From positions 31,582 to 95,581 of the forward strand of contig CASFJU010000008.1 in NCBI GenBank assembly GCA_949295115.1: a stretch of 64,000 bases of DNA, given 5' to 3'. Shown one piece after another: positions 16,580 to 24,325 of this stretch; positions within the stretch are counted from its first letter, which is position 1, and every line of letters starts with the position of its first letter. The translations under genes and the position numbers were made by a program. The notes beneath the pieces are model-generated. The model saw only the letters and a program-made list of their open reading frames with translations. It had not been told where the DNA came from and did not search any database. The stretch comes from an uncultured Phascolarctobacterium sp. Its GTDB lineage: Bacteria > Bacillota > Negativicutes > Acidaminococcales > Acidaminococcaceae.

Positions 16580-16630
16580 AGCAACGACGAAGTTGTGGAA
16601 GTCATTCCGCTTCGCACGTTGCTTTTTTTA
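16580..16630 (+). promoter_or_regulatory. terminator hairpin at the 5' end of the glnN transcript
   Basis: AGCAACG (16580-16586) pairs with CGTTGCT (16617-16623), CGAAG with CTTCG (16588-16592, 16610-16614) and GGAA with TTCC inside, followed by seven T. It begins only a few bases after the predicted start of transcription, so glnN expression probably needs antitermination. Confidence 0.7.
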
Positions 16631-16663
16631 TTTTATGTTTTGTTTGTGAGGGGGAACTTAATT

Positions 16664-18745
16664 ATGACGAGTGTTCCGAAACTTTTTGGCTGCGCGGTTT
16701 TTAACGAGACGGTGATGAAGGACCGCCTGCCGACCGCAACCTACAAGGCTTTTAAAAGTGCTGTTTTAAAGGGCGAGCCGCTGGATTTGCCGATTGCGAA
16801 CATTATCGCCAACGCGATGAAGGATTGGGCTTTGGAGCAGGGCGCGACGCATTTTACGCACTGGTTCCAGCCGATGACAGGGATTACCGCCGAGAAGCAC
16901 GAAAGCTTTATTACGCCTACGGCGGATGGGCGCGTGATTATGGATTTCAGCGGTAAGGAGCTGGTGCAGGGCGAACCTGACGCTTCGAGCTTTCCTTCCG
17001 GCGGGCTGCGTGCAACTTTTGAGGCGCGCGGCTATACGGCGTGGGACCCGACGAGCTATGCTTTTGTTAAGGACGGCTGCCTGTACGTACCGACTGCTTT
17101 TTGCAGCTACACGGGCGATGTGCTTGATAAAAAGACGCCGCTTTTGCGCAGCATGTGCTGTGTGGACAGGGCTGCCCGCCGCATTTTAAAGCTGTTCGGC
17201 ACGGATACGGAGAAGGTTGTTACAACGGTCGGGCCGGAGCAGGAATACTTTCTGGTCGATAAGGATATGTACGATAAACGCACCGACCTGAAATTCACCG
17301 GGCGCACGCTGTTCGGCGCAATGCCGCCTAAGGGGCAGGAACTGGACGACCACTATTTTGGCATTATCAAGCCGCGCGTTAAGGCTTTTATGAAGGAGCT
17401 GGACGAGAAGCTGTGGGAGCTGGGCGTTCTGGCAAAGACCGAGCACAACGAGGTTGCGCCTGCGCAGCACGAGCTGGCACCGGTATTTACGGGCACCAAC
17501 ATTGCCACCGACCACAACCAGCTGACGATGGAGCTGATGCAGAGCATCGCACGTAAGCACAATTTGGTTTGCCTGCTGCACGAAAAGCCTTTTGACGGCG
17601 TGAATGGCAGCGGCAAGCACAACAACTGGTCGCTGGCAACTGTCGAAGGTGAAAACCTTTTGGATCCGGGCAAGGAGCCTTATAAAAACCATCGCTTTTT
17701 GCTGTTTTTAGCCGCCGTTATCAAAGCGGTTGACGAATATCAGGATTTGCTCCGCGTAAGCGTGGCAAGCGCAGGCAATGACCACCGCCTGGGCGCGAAC
17801 GAAGCGCCGCCGGCAATAGTATCCATGTTTTTGGGCACCGAGCTTACCAATGTGCTGAAAGCCGTTGAAGCCGGTACTGAATATAAACCCGAGGGCGAAG
17901 GCGAGCTGAAGTTAAGCGGCAACGTACTGCCGGCCTTAACCAAGGACAATACGGACAGAAACCGTACATCGCCGTTTGCCTTCACCGGCAACAAGTTTGA
18001 ATTCCGCATGGTTGGTTCTGCGCAGTCCATCGCAGGCCCCAACGTAATTTTAAACACCATTGTTGCCGAAGCGCTGGAGGAGTTTGCCGCCAAATTAGAA
18101 ACCGCGGCCGATTTTGATGCCGCAGTGGTAAACCTCATCCGCGAAACAGTCATCGCGCATAAACGCATCATCTTCAACGGTGACGGTTATACCGATGCCT
18201 GGGTTGAAGAGGCCAAATCGAGGGGGCTTTTAAACCTGAAATCCACGCCGGAAGCACTGCCTTACATGGTAAAGGACAAAAACATCAGCTTGTTTGTAAA
18301 ACACGGCATCTTTACCGGGGCAGAAATCCGCAGCCGTCTGGAAATTTCTCTGGAGGGCTACAGCAAAGCCATCCGCATTGAAGCGCTGGCAATGCTTGAG
18401 ATGCTGTTTAAAGACATTTTGCCCGCCGCGTCCGCTTACAGCACGGACCTGACCACAGCGGCACAGGGCAAAAAGGCTCTCGGCATTGCCGGATGCTTTG
18501 AAACGGAGCTGGCAGGTAAAATCGCAACGCTTTCCAGCCTGCTTTACACAGATGCAGAAAAATTGAAGCTGGCATTGGCAGACGTTGTTAAAACATCCGC
18601 ACAGGCGGAGGCAGATTACTACCACGACGTTGTTTTAAAACGCATGGGCGAACTGCGCGAGGCGGCGGACGAGCTGGAAGTTTTGATGGGCGGCAAATAC
18701 CTGCCGTACCCGACTTACAGTGATTTGTTGTTTGGCGTAAACTGA
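16664..18745 (+). CDS. glnN: glutamine synthetase type III
   Basis: 693 residues, the size of GSIII, much longer than GSI (about 440). It makes glutamine from glutamate, ammonia and ATP. ATG 16664 follows GAGGGGG; the longer frame begins inside the leader terminator. Seen: FPSGGLRATFEARGYTAWD near 140, GPEQEYFLVD near 210, EHNEVAPAQHELAPVF near 280, HNNWSL near 344, and HRLGANEAPPAIVSMFLG near 395, all GSIII signatures. It opens a nitrogen block with amt and a P-II gene downstream, separated by a terminator. Confidence 0.95.
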   Translation: MTSVPKLFGCAVFNETVMKDRLPTATYKAFKSAVLKGEPLDLPIANIIANAMKDWALEQGATHFTHWFQPMTGITAEKHESFITPTADGRVIMDFSGKELVQGEPDASSFPSGGLRATFEARGYTAWDPTSYAFVKDGCLYVPTAFCSYTGDVLDKKTPLLRSMCCVDRAARRILKLFGTDTEKVVTTVGPEQEYFLVDKDMYDKRTDLKFTGRTLFGAMPPKGQELDDHYFGIIKPRVKAFMKELDEKLWELGVLAKTEHNEVAPAQHELAPVFTGTNIATDHNQLTMELMQSIARKHNLVCLLHEKPFDGVNGSGKHNNWSLATVEGENLLDPGKEPYKNHRFLLFLAAVIKAVDEYQDLLRVSVASAGNDHRLGANEAPPAIVSMFLGTELTNVLKAVEAGTEYKPEGEGELKLSGNVLPALTKDNTDRNRTSPFAFTGNKFEFRMVGSAQSIAGPNVILNTIVAEALEEFAAKLETAADFDAAVVNLIRETVIAHKRIIFNGDGYTDAWVEEAKSRGLLNLKSTPEALPYMVKDKNISLFVKHGIFTGAEIRSRLEISLEGYSKAIRIEALAMLEMLFKDILPAASAYSTDLTTAAQGKKALGIAGCFETELAGKIATLSSLLYTDAEKLKLALADVVKTSAQAEADYYHDVVLKRMGELREAADELEVLMGGKYLPYPTYSDLLFGVN

Positions 18746-18766
18746 ATAACCTTTTACTTTGCACAA

Positions 18767-18804
18767 CGGGGTGTATCTTAAACGGTACACCCCGCTTTGT
18801 TTTA
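18767..18804 (+). terminator. terminator between glnN and amt
   Basis: CGGGGTGTA (18767-18775) pairs with TACACCCCG (18786-18794), ten-base loop, followed by CTTTGTTTTAT. Confidence 0.8.
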
Positions 18805-18826
18805 TATTCAGAAAGAAGGGCTGAAA

Positions 18827-20227
18827 ATGAGGGGTTTGATACATGGTTTAACAGTTGCGGGCGTGCTTTTGGGGCTGCCGGGCACTGCCCTTGCGGCGGA
18901 GGGCGCGCCTGCCGTTGACACGGGCGACACGGCGTGGGTGCTGATGAGCGCGGCACTGGTAATGCTGATGACGCCGGGGCTGGCGTTTTTTTACGGCGGC
19001 ATGGTGCGCAGCAAAAACGTGCTGACGACGATTATGCAAAGCTTTTTTATTGTGGCGATGGTAAGCGTGCAGTGGCTGGTGTTTGGTTTCAGCCTGGCCT
19101 TTGGGCCGGATGTAAACGGGCTGATTGGCGATTTAAGCTGGGCGGGGCTGGCGGACACCGCATTGTTTGCCGCACCTTATGTTGATTACAGCGCGACGGT
19201 GCCGCTGTTTGCGTTTGCGGCGTTTCAGTGCATGTTTGCGGTAATAACGGCGGCGCTTATCACCGGCGCTTACGCGGAACGCTTTAAGTTTCCGGCATTT
19301 GTGCTGTTCAGCTTTTTGTGGACGACGCTGTTGTACGACCCGATGGCGCACTGGGTGTGGGGCGCCGGCGGCTGGTTGCGTGATTTGGGCGCGCTGGATT
19401 TTGCGGGCGGCACGGTTATCCACATTTTAAGCGGCGTCAGCGGTTTGGTGGCGTGCATTATGCTGGGCAAGCGCAGCGGCAAGGGCGTGGTTCCTATGCT
19501 GCCTCATCATTTGCCGATGACGGTGTTGGGCGCGGCACTTTTGTGGTTCGGCTGGTTCGGGTTTAACGCAGGCAGCGCGCTGGGTGCTAACGGGCTTGCG
19601 GCAGGCGCGTTTGTGGTAACGCAGGCAGCGGCAGCGGCGGCAACCTTATCGTGGGTAGCGGCAGAATGGCTTACAAGCGGGCACCCAACCATGCTCGGCG
19701 CGGCCAGCGGCTGCATTGCGGGCTTGGTTGCCATCACGCCTGCGGCGGGTTTTGTAACGGTTGTGCCTGCGGTGCTTATCGGCGCAATCGGCGGCGTGCT
19801 GTGCTTTACGGCGGTGGCCTACGCTAAAAACAAACTTGGCTACGACGACGCGCTGGATGCTTTTGGCGTACACGGAGTGGGCGGCACCTGGGGCGCACTG
19901 GCAACCGGGCTTTGGGCAACCAAACAGGCTAATGCCGCCGGTGCGGACGGGCTGTTTTACGGCAACCCGCACCAGCTTTACGTGCAGGCGGTAACGGTTG
20001 TTGTCGCCGTTGTGCTGGCGGTTGCGGGCACTTACGTTATCTTAAAAATCGTCGGCGCGGTAACAGCCCTGCGCGCAGACGCTGCCGAAGAAGAAAGCGG
20101 TCTTGACATCGTCGAGCACGGCGAACGCGCTTACAGGCAAAGCATTATTAACGGTACGCCGCTGACCAATCTTACTGTGCAGCAGCAGCCGGTGTTTGTA
20201 AATAATCCCGCCGTGGCGGATAAATAA
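18827..20227 (+). CDS. amtB: ammonium transporter
   Basis: 466 residues with a signal peptide (1-21) and about eleven membrane helices. Amt channels bring ammonium across the inner membrane for the glutamine synthetase encoded just upstream. Seen: GDTAWVLMSAALVMLMTPGLAFFYGGMVRSKNVL near residues 31-64 (family signature, given here as the segment TPGLAFFYGG), the pore histidines in HILSGVSG near 196 and FGVHGVGGTWG near 340. ATG 18827 follows AAGGG at eight bases. A P-II gene begins twelve bases after its stop, the classical amtB-glnK pair. Confidence 0.95.
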   Translation: MRGLIHGLTVAGVLLGLPGTALAAEGAPAVDTGDTAWVLMSAALVMLMTPGLAFFYGGMVRSKNVLTTIMQSFFIVAMVSVQWLVFGFSLAFGPDVNGLIGDLSWAGLADTALFAAPYVDYSATVPLFAFAAFQCMFAVITAALITGAYAERFKFPAFVLFSFLWTTLLYDPMAHWVWGAGGWLRDLGALDFAGGTVIHILSGVSGLVACIMLGKRSGKGVVPMLPHHLPMTVLGAALLWFGWFGFNAGSALGANGLAAGAFVVTQAAAAAATLSWVAAEWLTSGHPTMLGAASGCIAGLVAITPAAGFVTVVPAVLIGAIGGVLCFTAVAYAKNKLGYDDALDAFGVHGVGGTWGALATGLWATKQANAAGADGLFYGNPHQLYVQAVTVVVAVVLAVAGTYVILKIVGAVTALRADAAEEESGLDIVEHGERAYRQSIINGTPLTNLTVQQQPVFVNNPAVADK

Positions 20228-20239
20228 ACGGAGGCAGTT

Positions 20240-20560
20240 ATGAGACCGATTACCAAAATTGACATTATTACCCGCACCGAGAAGCTGGACGAGCTGAAAC
20301 TGGCGTTTGCCGAAATTGGCGTGACTGGCATAACGGTGAGCCAGGTGTTTGGCTGCGGGCTGCAAAAGGGGCACCGCGAGGTGTACCGCGGGCAGGAGTA
20401 CGACATTAACCTGGTGCCGAAGGTGAAGATTGAAACCGTGGTGTGCGAGGTGCCGGTGGACGAGGTTTTGCGTGTGGCGCAGAAGGTTTTGAAAACGGCC
20501 AATGCTGTTAAAATACGCACCGGCGAACAGGGCGAAGCCGCAATTATTGATGATAACTGA
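20240..20560 (+). CDS. glnK: P-II family nitrogen regulator lacking the B-loop
   Basis: 106 residues against about 112 normally. The T-loop region is present (GLQKGHREVYRGQEYDINLVPKVKIE, here residues 40-65, with Tyr54 at the uridylylation-equivalent position), as is the C-terminal RTGEQGEAAI. Between helix 2 and RTGE, however, about thirteen residues are missing: the TGKIGDGKIFV segment, which forms the B-loop that holds the ATP phosphates. KVLKT is joined directly to ANAVKIRTGE. The reading frame is intact, so this is a deletion rather than a frameshift. GGAGG precedes ATG 20240. It should still bind Amt through the T-loop, but effector sensing must differ. Confidence 0.85.
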   Translation: MRPITKIDIITRTEKLDELKLAFAEIGVTGITVSQVFGCGLQKGHREVYRGQEYDINLVPKVKIETVVCEVPVDEVLRVAQKVLKTANAVKIRTGEQGEAAIIDDN

Positions 20561-20959
20561 GCGCTGTTGCAATAGCATGAACCGTTTGTTGTGTTATTGC
20601 TAATGCACTCTTACATCGGCGCAAGCCCGGCAGGCAACACTGCTACCGTACGGTAGTACATAGGGAACAAGGTAGATTATATATAATAATCTTTTAATTA
20701 ACTTGGAACAAGGTTTGAACGTAGATGGCAAAGAAAAGATAAAGAGAAAAAACAGACAAAAAAGAGAAAAGAAAAGAAACGTACACCCACATAAACGGCG
20801 GCAAGGGCAAAAAATTAACCCTGCCGCCAAAAATTTTTTTACGGCAGCGGCAAAACAAAATTTTTACCCGCAGGTTAATTTTAAAACGGCAAACACGTTT
20901 ATATGGGTGTAAGGGCAAACAACAAAAACAAAATCAGCCCGCAGAAAGGAGCCGGTAAA
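20561..20959 (+). other. gene-free 399 bp leader region before the small-protein operon
   Basis: Contains, in order: a 14 bp perfect palindrome CTACCGTACGGTAG (20644-20657); the ten-base direct repeat GGAACAAGGT at 20664-20673 and 20705-20714; a possible promoter TTGAAC (20715-20720) and GATAAA (20738-20743) with 17 bp spacing; an almost pure purine tract (about 20727-20780); and the structured element at 20783-20910. No open frame of note. Confidence 0.6.
20783..20910 (+). ncRNA. structured leader RNA with alternative terminator and antiterminator pairings
   Basis: An outer stem pairs 20783-20797 with 20896-20910 (15 bp, one mismatch). Inside, 20797-20807 pairs with 20819-20828 (10 bp, one bulged A) and is followed by A5-T7, resembling a terminator. 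A competing helix pairs AAAATTAACC (20811-20820) with GGTTAATTTT (20873-20882), 10 bp perfect and extendable by three more pairs, and would break that hairpin. CTGCC (20821-20825) can also pair with GGCAG (20843-20847). Such exclusive pairings are typical of riboswitch or attenuator leaders. I recognise no known class. Confidence 0.55.
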
Positions 20960-21187
20960 ATGGCAGCACAAAAAACAGTATTATCCCAGACTATGGCAAT
21001 CAACGTGGAGGACGGTTTTGATGACGAAGGCGGCGCGAAAACCAAGGCGCACACCTATTCGGGCATCAAAAAAGACGCTACTGCTGATGAGCTTGTTAAA
21101 GCTGGTACGGCGCTGGGCAGCCTGATGGAAAACGAAGTTGTGAACATCGTCGTAACCGAAAAGGCCGAAGTGGCCGAAGCCGAGTAA
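20960..21187 (+). CDS. DUF1659 family small protein
   Basis: 75 residues; AAAGGAG lies nine bases before ATG 20960, which is preferred to an upstream in-frame start. The order of a short beta strand (VLSQTMAINVEDGFD), KTKAHTYSGIKKDATADELVKAGTALGSLM (residues about 31-60) and a final VVNIVVTEKAEV strand matches DUF1659. These proteins occur in Firmicutes next to DUF2922 and YvrJ proteins; their function is not known. It is the first gene of that trio here. Confidence 0.75.
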   Translation: MAAQKTVLSQTMAINVEDGFDDEGGAKTKAHTYSGIKKDATADELVKAGTALGSLMENEVVNIVVTEKAEVAEAE

Positions 21188-21205
21188 TGAAGGAGGAATG
21201 TGAAA

Positions 21206-21418
21206 ATGGAAAAAGTATTGCAGCTTGTATTTAAAAAAGCAGACGGCAAACAGAAAGTGCTTAACGTAACCGACCCGCGCGAAGGCGTAACCGGCGAAGA
21301 AGCACGCACCGCCATGCAGAGCGTTGTGGACAGCGGCGTGTTTAATGCCGACGGCAACGCGCTGACCGAAGTTGTGGAAGCGCGCCTGCGCAGCACCGAC
21401 GTAACCGTGCTTAAATAA
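21206..21418 (+). CDS. DUF2922 family small protein
   Basis: 70 residues. ATG 21206 follows AGGAGG at nine bases; an in-frame GTG at 21200 is too close to that site. LQLVFKKADGKQKVLNVTDPREGVTGEEARTAMQSVV (residues 4-40) and the end LRSTDVTVLK are characteristic of DUF2922. Function unknown; soluble, no signal peptide. Lies 18 bases after the DUF1659 gene and three bases before the YvrJ-like gene. Confidence 0.78.
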   Translation: MEKVLQLVFKKADGKQKVLNVTDPREGVTGEEARTAMQSVVDSGVFNADGNALTEVVEARLRSTDVTVLK

Positions 21419-21421
21419 GCC

Positions 21422-21574
21422 ATGGACGCGGAGCTTATTTTCAGCCAGCTGGCGAACTTCGGGTTTCCGGTAGTGCTTTCGTGGTACCTTTTGGTACGCA
21501 TGGAAAGCAAGCTGGATAAACTTACAGAAAGCATCGCCACGCTGACCAACACCATAACCCGCAGCGCAGCCTAA
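21422..21574 (+). CDS. YvrJ family protein, very short
   Basis: 50 residues, starting three bases after the DUF2922 stop without a clear ribosome site, so translation is probably coupled. The sequence has one membrane helix (QLANFGFPVVLSWYLLVRM, residues 9-27) followed by an amphipathic ESKLDKLTESIATLTNTI coiled segment. NFGFP and YLLVR.ESKL are the YvrJ hallmarks, and the helix-plus-coil layout resembles holins. It completes the DUF1659-DUF2922-YvrJ trio and may be its membrane partner. Confidence 0.75.
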   Translation: MDAELIFSQLANFGFPVVLSWYLLVRMESKLDKLTESIATLTNTITRSAA

Positions 21575-21594
21575 AAGCACGCTTGCGCGGATAA

Positions 21595-21633
21595 AAAAAC
21601 AGCCTGAACGCAGATAGCGCCGGGCTGTTTTTG
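21595..21633. terminator. bidirectional terminator
   Basis: AAAAACAGCC (21595-21604) pairs with GGCTGTTTTT (21623-21632), 18-base loop; serves the YvrJ gene and the converging tautomerase gene. Confidence 0.75.
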
Positions 21634-21634
21634 T

Positions 21635-21841
21635 TTATTTCTTCTGTTTTCTGATTTCCGTTACCGGCACGCCGCCGATGCCCCAGTTATCCGTGTCAAC
21701 TTCGTCAATAACGACAACGGTAGTAGCGGTGTTTTTGTTCAGCACGCGGTGCAGAAGCTCCGTCGCGCCTTCAATAAGCTGCTTTTTCTGCTCCGGCGTA
21801 ACATTGCCTTCGCGCGTAATTTTAATGTTAACGTATGGCAT
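21635..21841 (-). CDS. 4-oxalocrotonate tautomerase family protein
   Basis: 68 residues. After removal of Met the catalytic Pro1 is N-terminal (MPYVNIKI), followed by EGNVTPEQKKQLIEGATELL and VVVIDEVDTDNWGIGG, the usual tautomerase pattern. The family interconverts enol and keto forms; the real substrate is unknown here as no aromatic degradation genes are adjacent. Small hexamer-forming cytosolic enzyme; GGGGTG precedes the start on the minus strand. Confidence 0.88.
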   Translation of the reverse strand: MPYVNIKITREGNVTPEQKKQLIEGATELLHRVLNKNTATTVVVIDEVDTDNWGIGGVPVTEIRKQKK

Positions 21842-21957
21842 AAAATCACCCCTTTACAGGTATATTATAACATAAAAATTATCTGCGCCGGGCGCGATAA
21901 AACGTAATTTGCCTTAATCCGCGCAAGCGAATATAATAGGCAGTGGGAGTTGATATT

Positions 21958-22626
21958 ATGCAGTACAGGCTGGTGCGCACGGATAGGCGCACACTGGCGA
22001 TAACGATAGACGGCGGGGGCGAATGCGTGGTGCGCGCGCCTATGCGCATGCCGCAGCGCGAGATAGAAGCGTTTGTGGCGGAAAAGGCGGCGTGGATACT
22101 TGCCAAACAGCGCGAAATGCAGCTGAAAAGCAGTAAAGCACAGCACTTGCAGCCGATACTAAAGGACGGCGCGGAATGGAACATTGCCGGGCGCAGGTTA
22201 GTTTTGCGTTTTGTTAGCGGCGTGCCTAAAAATTACGCCCGCTTTACGCAAACGGCGTTGGAATGCAGCTGCGACATAACTGAAAAGGCTTTACTTAAAT
22301 TTTTAAAGCAGTTTGCCAAAGATTATTTTACATGGCGCATTAGTGAACTTGCCGCTGCCCACGCAAAGCCATGTGACGTAAAGGTCAGCGAAGCGCAGGC
22401 ACGTTGGGGCTCGTGCAGCGCGCAGAACGTGCTGAACTTCAGCTGGCGGCTTATTTTTGCACCGCCCGCGCTGATTGACTACGTTGTAGTGCACGAACTG
22501 TGTCACATCGGCTGTATGAACCACAGCCCCGCCTTCTGGCAGCGCGTCGCCGCCCTAATGCCCGATTACGCAATCAGACGCAAACAGCTGAAAGAGTGTG
22601 GGTACATGCTTAAATGGTTCAGGTGA
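21958..22626 (+). CDS. YgjP-like (DUF45) zinc metallopeptidase
   Basis: 222 residues; ATG 21958 follows GGGAG at eight bases. The motif VVVHELCHIGCMNHSPAFW (positions about 178-196) contains HELCH, the zinc and catalytic residues, with the third ligand expected in the following NHS stretch. ARWGSCS near 154 is the other conserved feature of this SprT/M48-like group. The E. coli homologue is associated with a restriction-modification neighbourhood, but no such genes lie here. Cytosolic; no partner is evident. Confidence 0.85.
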   Translation: MQYRLVRTDRRTLAITIDGGGECVVRAPMRMPQREIEAFVAEKAAWILAKQREMQLKSSKAQHLQPILKDGAEWNIAGRRLVLRFVSGVPKNYARFTQTALECSCDITEKALLKFLKQFAKDYFTWRISELAAAHAKPCDVKVSEAQARWGSCSAQNVLNFSWRLIFAPPALIDYVVVHELCHIGCMNHSPAFWQRVAALMPDYAIRRKQLKECGYMLKWFR

Positions 22627-22640
22627 AAATGGATAAAACG

Positions 22641-22672
22641 CCGCTGATTTATGTCAGCGGTTATTTTATTTG
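22641..22672 (+). terminator. terminator after the metallopeptidase gene
   Basis: CCGCTGA (22641-22647) pairs with TCAGCGG (22654-22660), followed by TTATTTTATTTG. Confidence 0.75.
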
Positions 22673-22802
22673 TGAACACTGTTAAAAATAAGTGTGTAAG
22701 CGGCGGTAATAGTTTTTGTTTAAGCACAGATGTGGTATAATTATAATGTTATAGAATGCTTACAAGACTTTTGTTAATAATTTACCGGTGAGGAGCGGAA
22801 TT

Positions 22803-24314
22803 ATGAATAAAAAACTTCTGGCTGCCGTGTGTTTGGCTGCGGCAGCAACTTTAAATACTGCCTGGGCAGAGGATTACACTAACGGCGATGGCAGATACGA
22901 AGAACCGAATTTTGATATGAATTTGACGCAGGAGGAAGCCGCTGCTGTTAAAGACGATAAAGACGTGACGGAAGCAAAAGACGGCGAAGAAAAAGCCGCG
23001 CCGCTGCCGATAACGATGACCGGCGATTATGCCAGCTATGATTCCGTAAGCGGCGATTTTGTTGCTGAAGGAAATGTTGTTATTACGCAGGGCACCGAAA
23101 CCTTAAAAACCGTGCGTGCCGAGGGCAATATGAAAACCGGCGACGTATGGCTGAAACAGGGCGGCACTTTGGTAGAGCCCAAGACCGTTATGAATGGTGA
23201 ATGGGTTTACTATAATTTTAATAATAAAACCGGTGAGATCAAACAAATTCACGGCAAAGGCAACGAGGACTTTTTCCGCGCACCGCATGCGACGATTTAT
23301 CCTGACAAAATGGTCGTTGACCAGGGCGGTGAAACAACACGCTGCCCGGCGGTGGAGCATTCTCCCTGCCTGTTAATTAAAGCCGATACTTTTGAAATTT
23401 ATCCGCACGATAAAATGGTAGCGCATAATGTAAAAGTGTATGTTAAAGGCAAACATGTTTATTCCCGCGATACGTGGGTTAATGAATTAGGAGATGATGG
23501 CGGTACGCGTATTATGCCATCTATCGGATATGATGGTGACGACGACAAAGGTGCTTATATTAAACTGAAACTTGATTATGATATAGACGAAAACACCAAT
23601 GTTCATGCAGAATTGCCGTATTATAACCGCGGCCATTTTAAACCGATTTTTCAGGCTAAACATGACCAGCGCAATTACTATATTACTTATCAGAGCGGCT
23701 GGGAAGAAGAGGATGACGAGTGGGTAAATAAAAAGAATGAAATCGGTTTTTACTATAAACCACATTATTTTATCGACGGCATTCCTGTAACTTACAGATT
23801 GTATGCTCACAGAGGTTTATGGGAAAATGACGAAACAGGCAGACAAAGCTGGCACACAGAATACGGTGCTTATTTAACGCATGACCGCATCTACTTATTT
23901 GACAGCAAAAAGACGTTCCTTGATTTGACCATCGGTAAAAAATGGGTAAATGAAAGTTATACGGATGAAACCCGTTCTACCATGATGTATTACGGCACGC
24001 TTGGTCAGAAGCTGGGTGACAAATGGAATACATGGGTTGGTTACTATCGTGAAAAAGTTACCAGTGATTTGTACGATTTGGGTCAGCCGGATATGGAACG
24101 TGAATTGCGCAACGGTATCAGCTACAAGCCGGATGACAGAAATACTTTCAGCATCATAAACCGCTACGATACTGGCAAACATGAAAATTACGAGACCATT
24201 TATTCCTGGACGCATCGCTTCTGCTGCTGGGCAATTACCTTTGAATATGAGCATGCACAAACTGAAAAAGAAGATACTCAGTGGAATATCAGATACGAAT
24301 TTTTGAACTGGTAA
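22803..24314 (+). CDS. LptD-like LPS-assembly outer membrane protein, short form
   Basis: 503 residues from ATG 22803 (GAGGAG upstream). Signal peptide 1-22 (AWA cleavage). Residues about 70-205 form an LptA/OstA-like domain (TMTGDYASYDSVSGDFVAEG, ending at NVVITQG), with Cys pair CPAVEHSPC near 182-190. Residues 230-503 are beta-strand rich with many aromatic and charged alternations and end in a terminal aromatic residue (RYEFLNW), as outer membrane barrels do. It is much shorter than proteobacterial LptD (about 780), so the barrel must have fewer strands or act with a partner. It heads the heptose cluster, twelve bases before gmhA. Confidence 0.72.
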   Translation: MNKKLLAAVCLAAAATLNTAWAEDYTNGDGRYEEPNFDMNLTQEEAAAVKDDKDVTEAKDGEEKAAPLPITMTGDYASYDSVSGDFVAEGNVVITQGTETLKTVRAEGNMKTGDVWLKQGGTLVEPKTVMNGEWVYYNFNNKTGEIKQIHGKGNEDFFRAPHATIYPDKMVVDQGGETTRCPAVEHSPCLLIKADTFEIYPHDKMVAHNVKVYVKGKHVYSRDTWVNELGDDGGTRIMPSIGYDGDDDKGAYIKLKLDYDIDENTNVHAELPYYNRGHFKPIFQAKHDQRNYYITYQSGWEEEDDEWVNKKNEIGFYYKPHYFIDGIPVTYRLYAHRGLWENDETGRQSWHTEYGAYLTHDRIYLFDSKKTFLDLTIGKKWVNESYTDETRSTMMYYGTLGQKLGDKWNTWVGYYREKVTSDLYDLGQPDMERELRNGISYKPDDRNTFSIINRYDTGKHENYETIYSWTHRFCCWAITFEYEHAQTEKEDTQWNIRYEFLNW

Positions 24315-24325
24315 CGAGGTGACTT

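Noticed and set aside
20703..20912. 69-codon Lys-rich frame in the region before the small-protein operon
   Set aside because: Its composition comes from the purine tract and RNA structure; no ribosome site.
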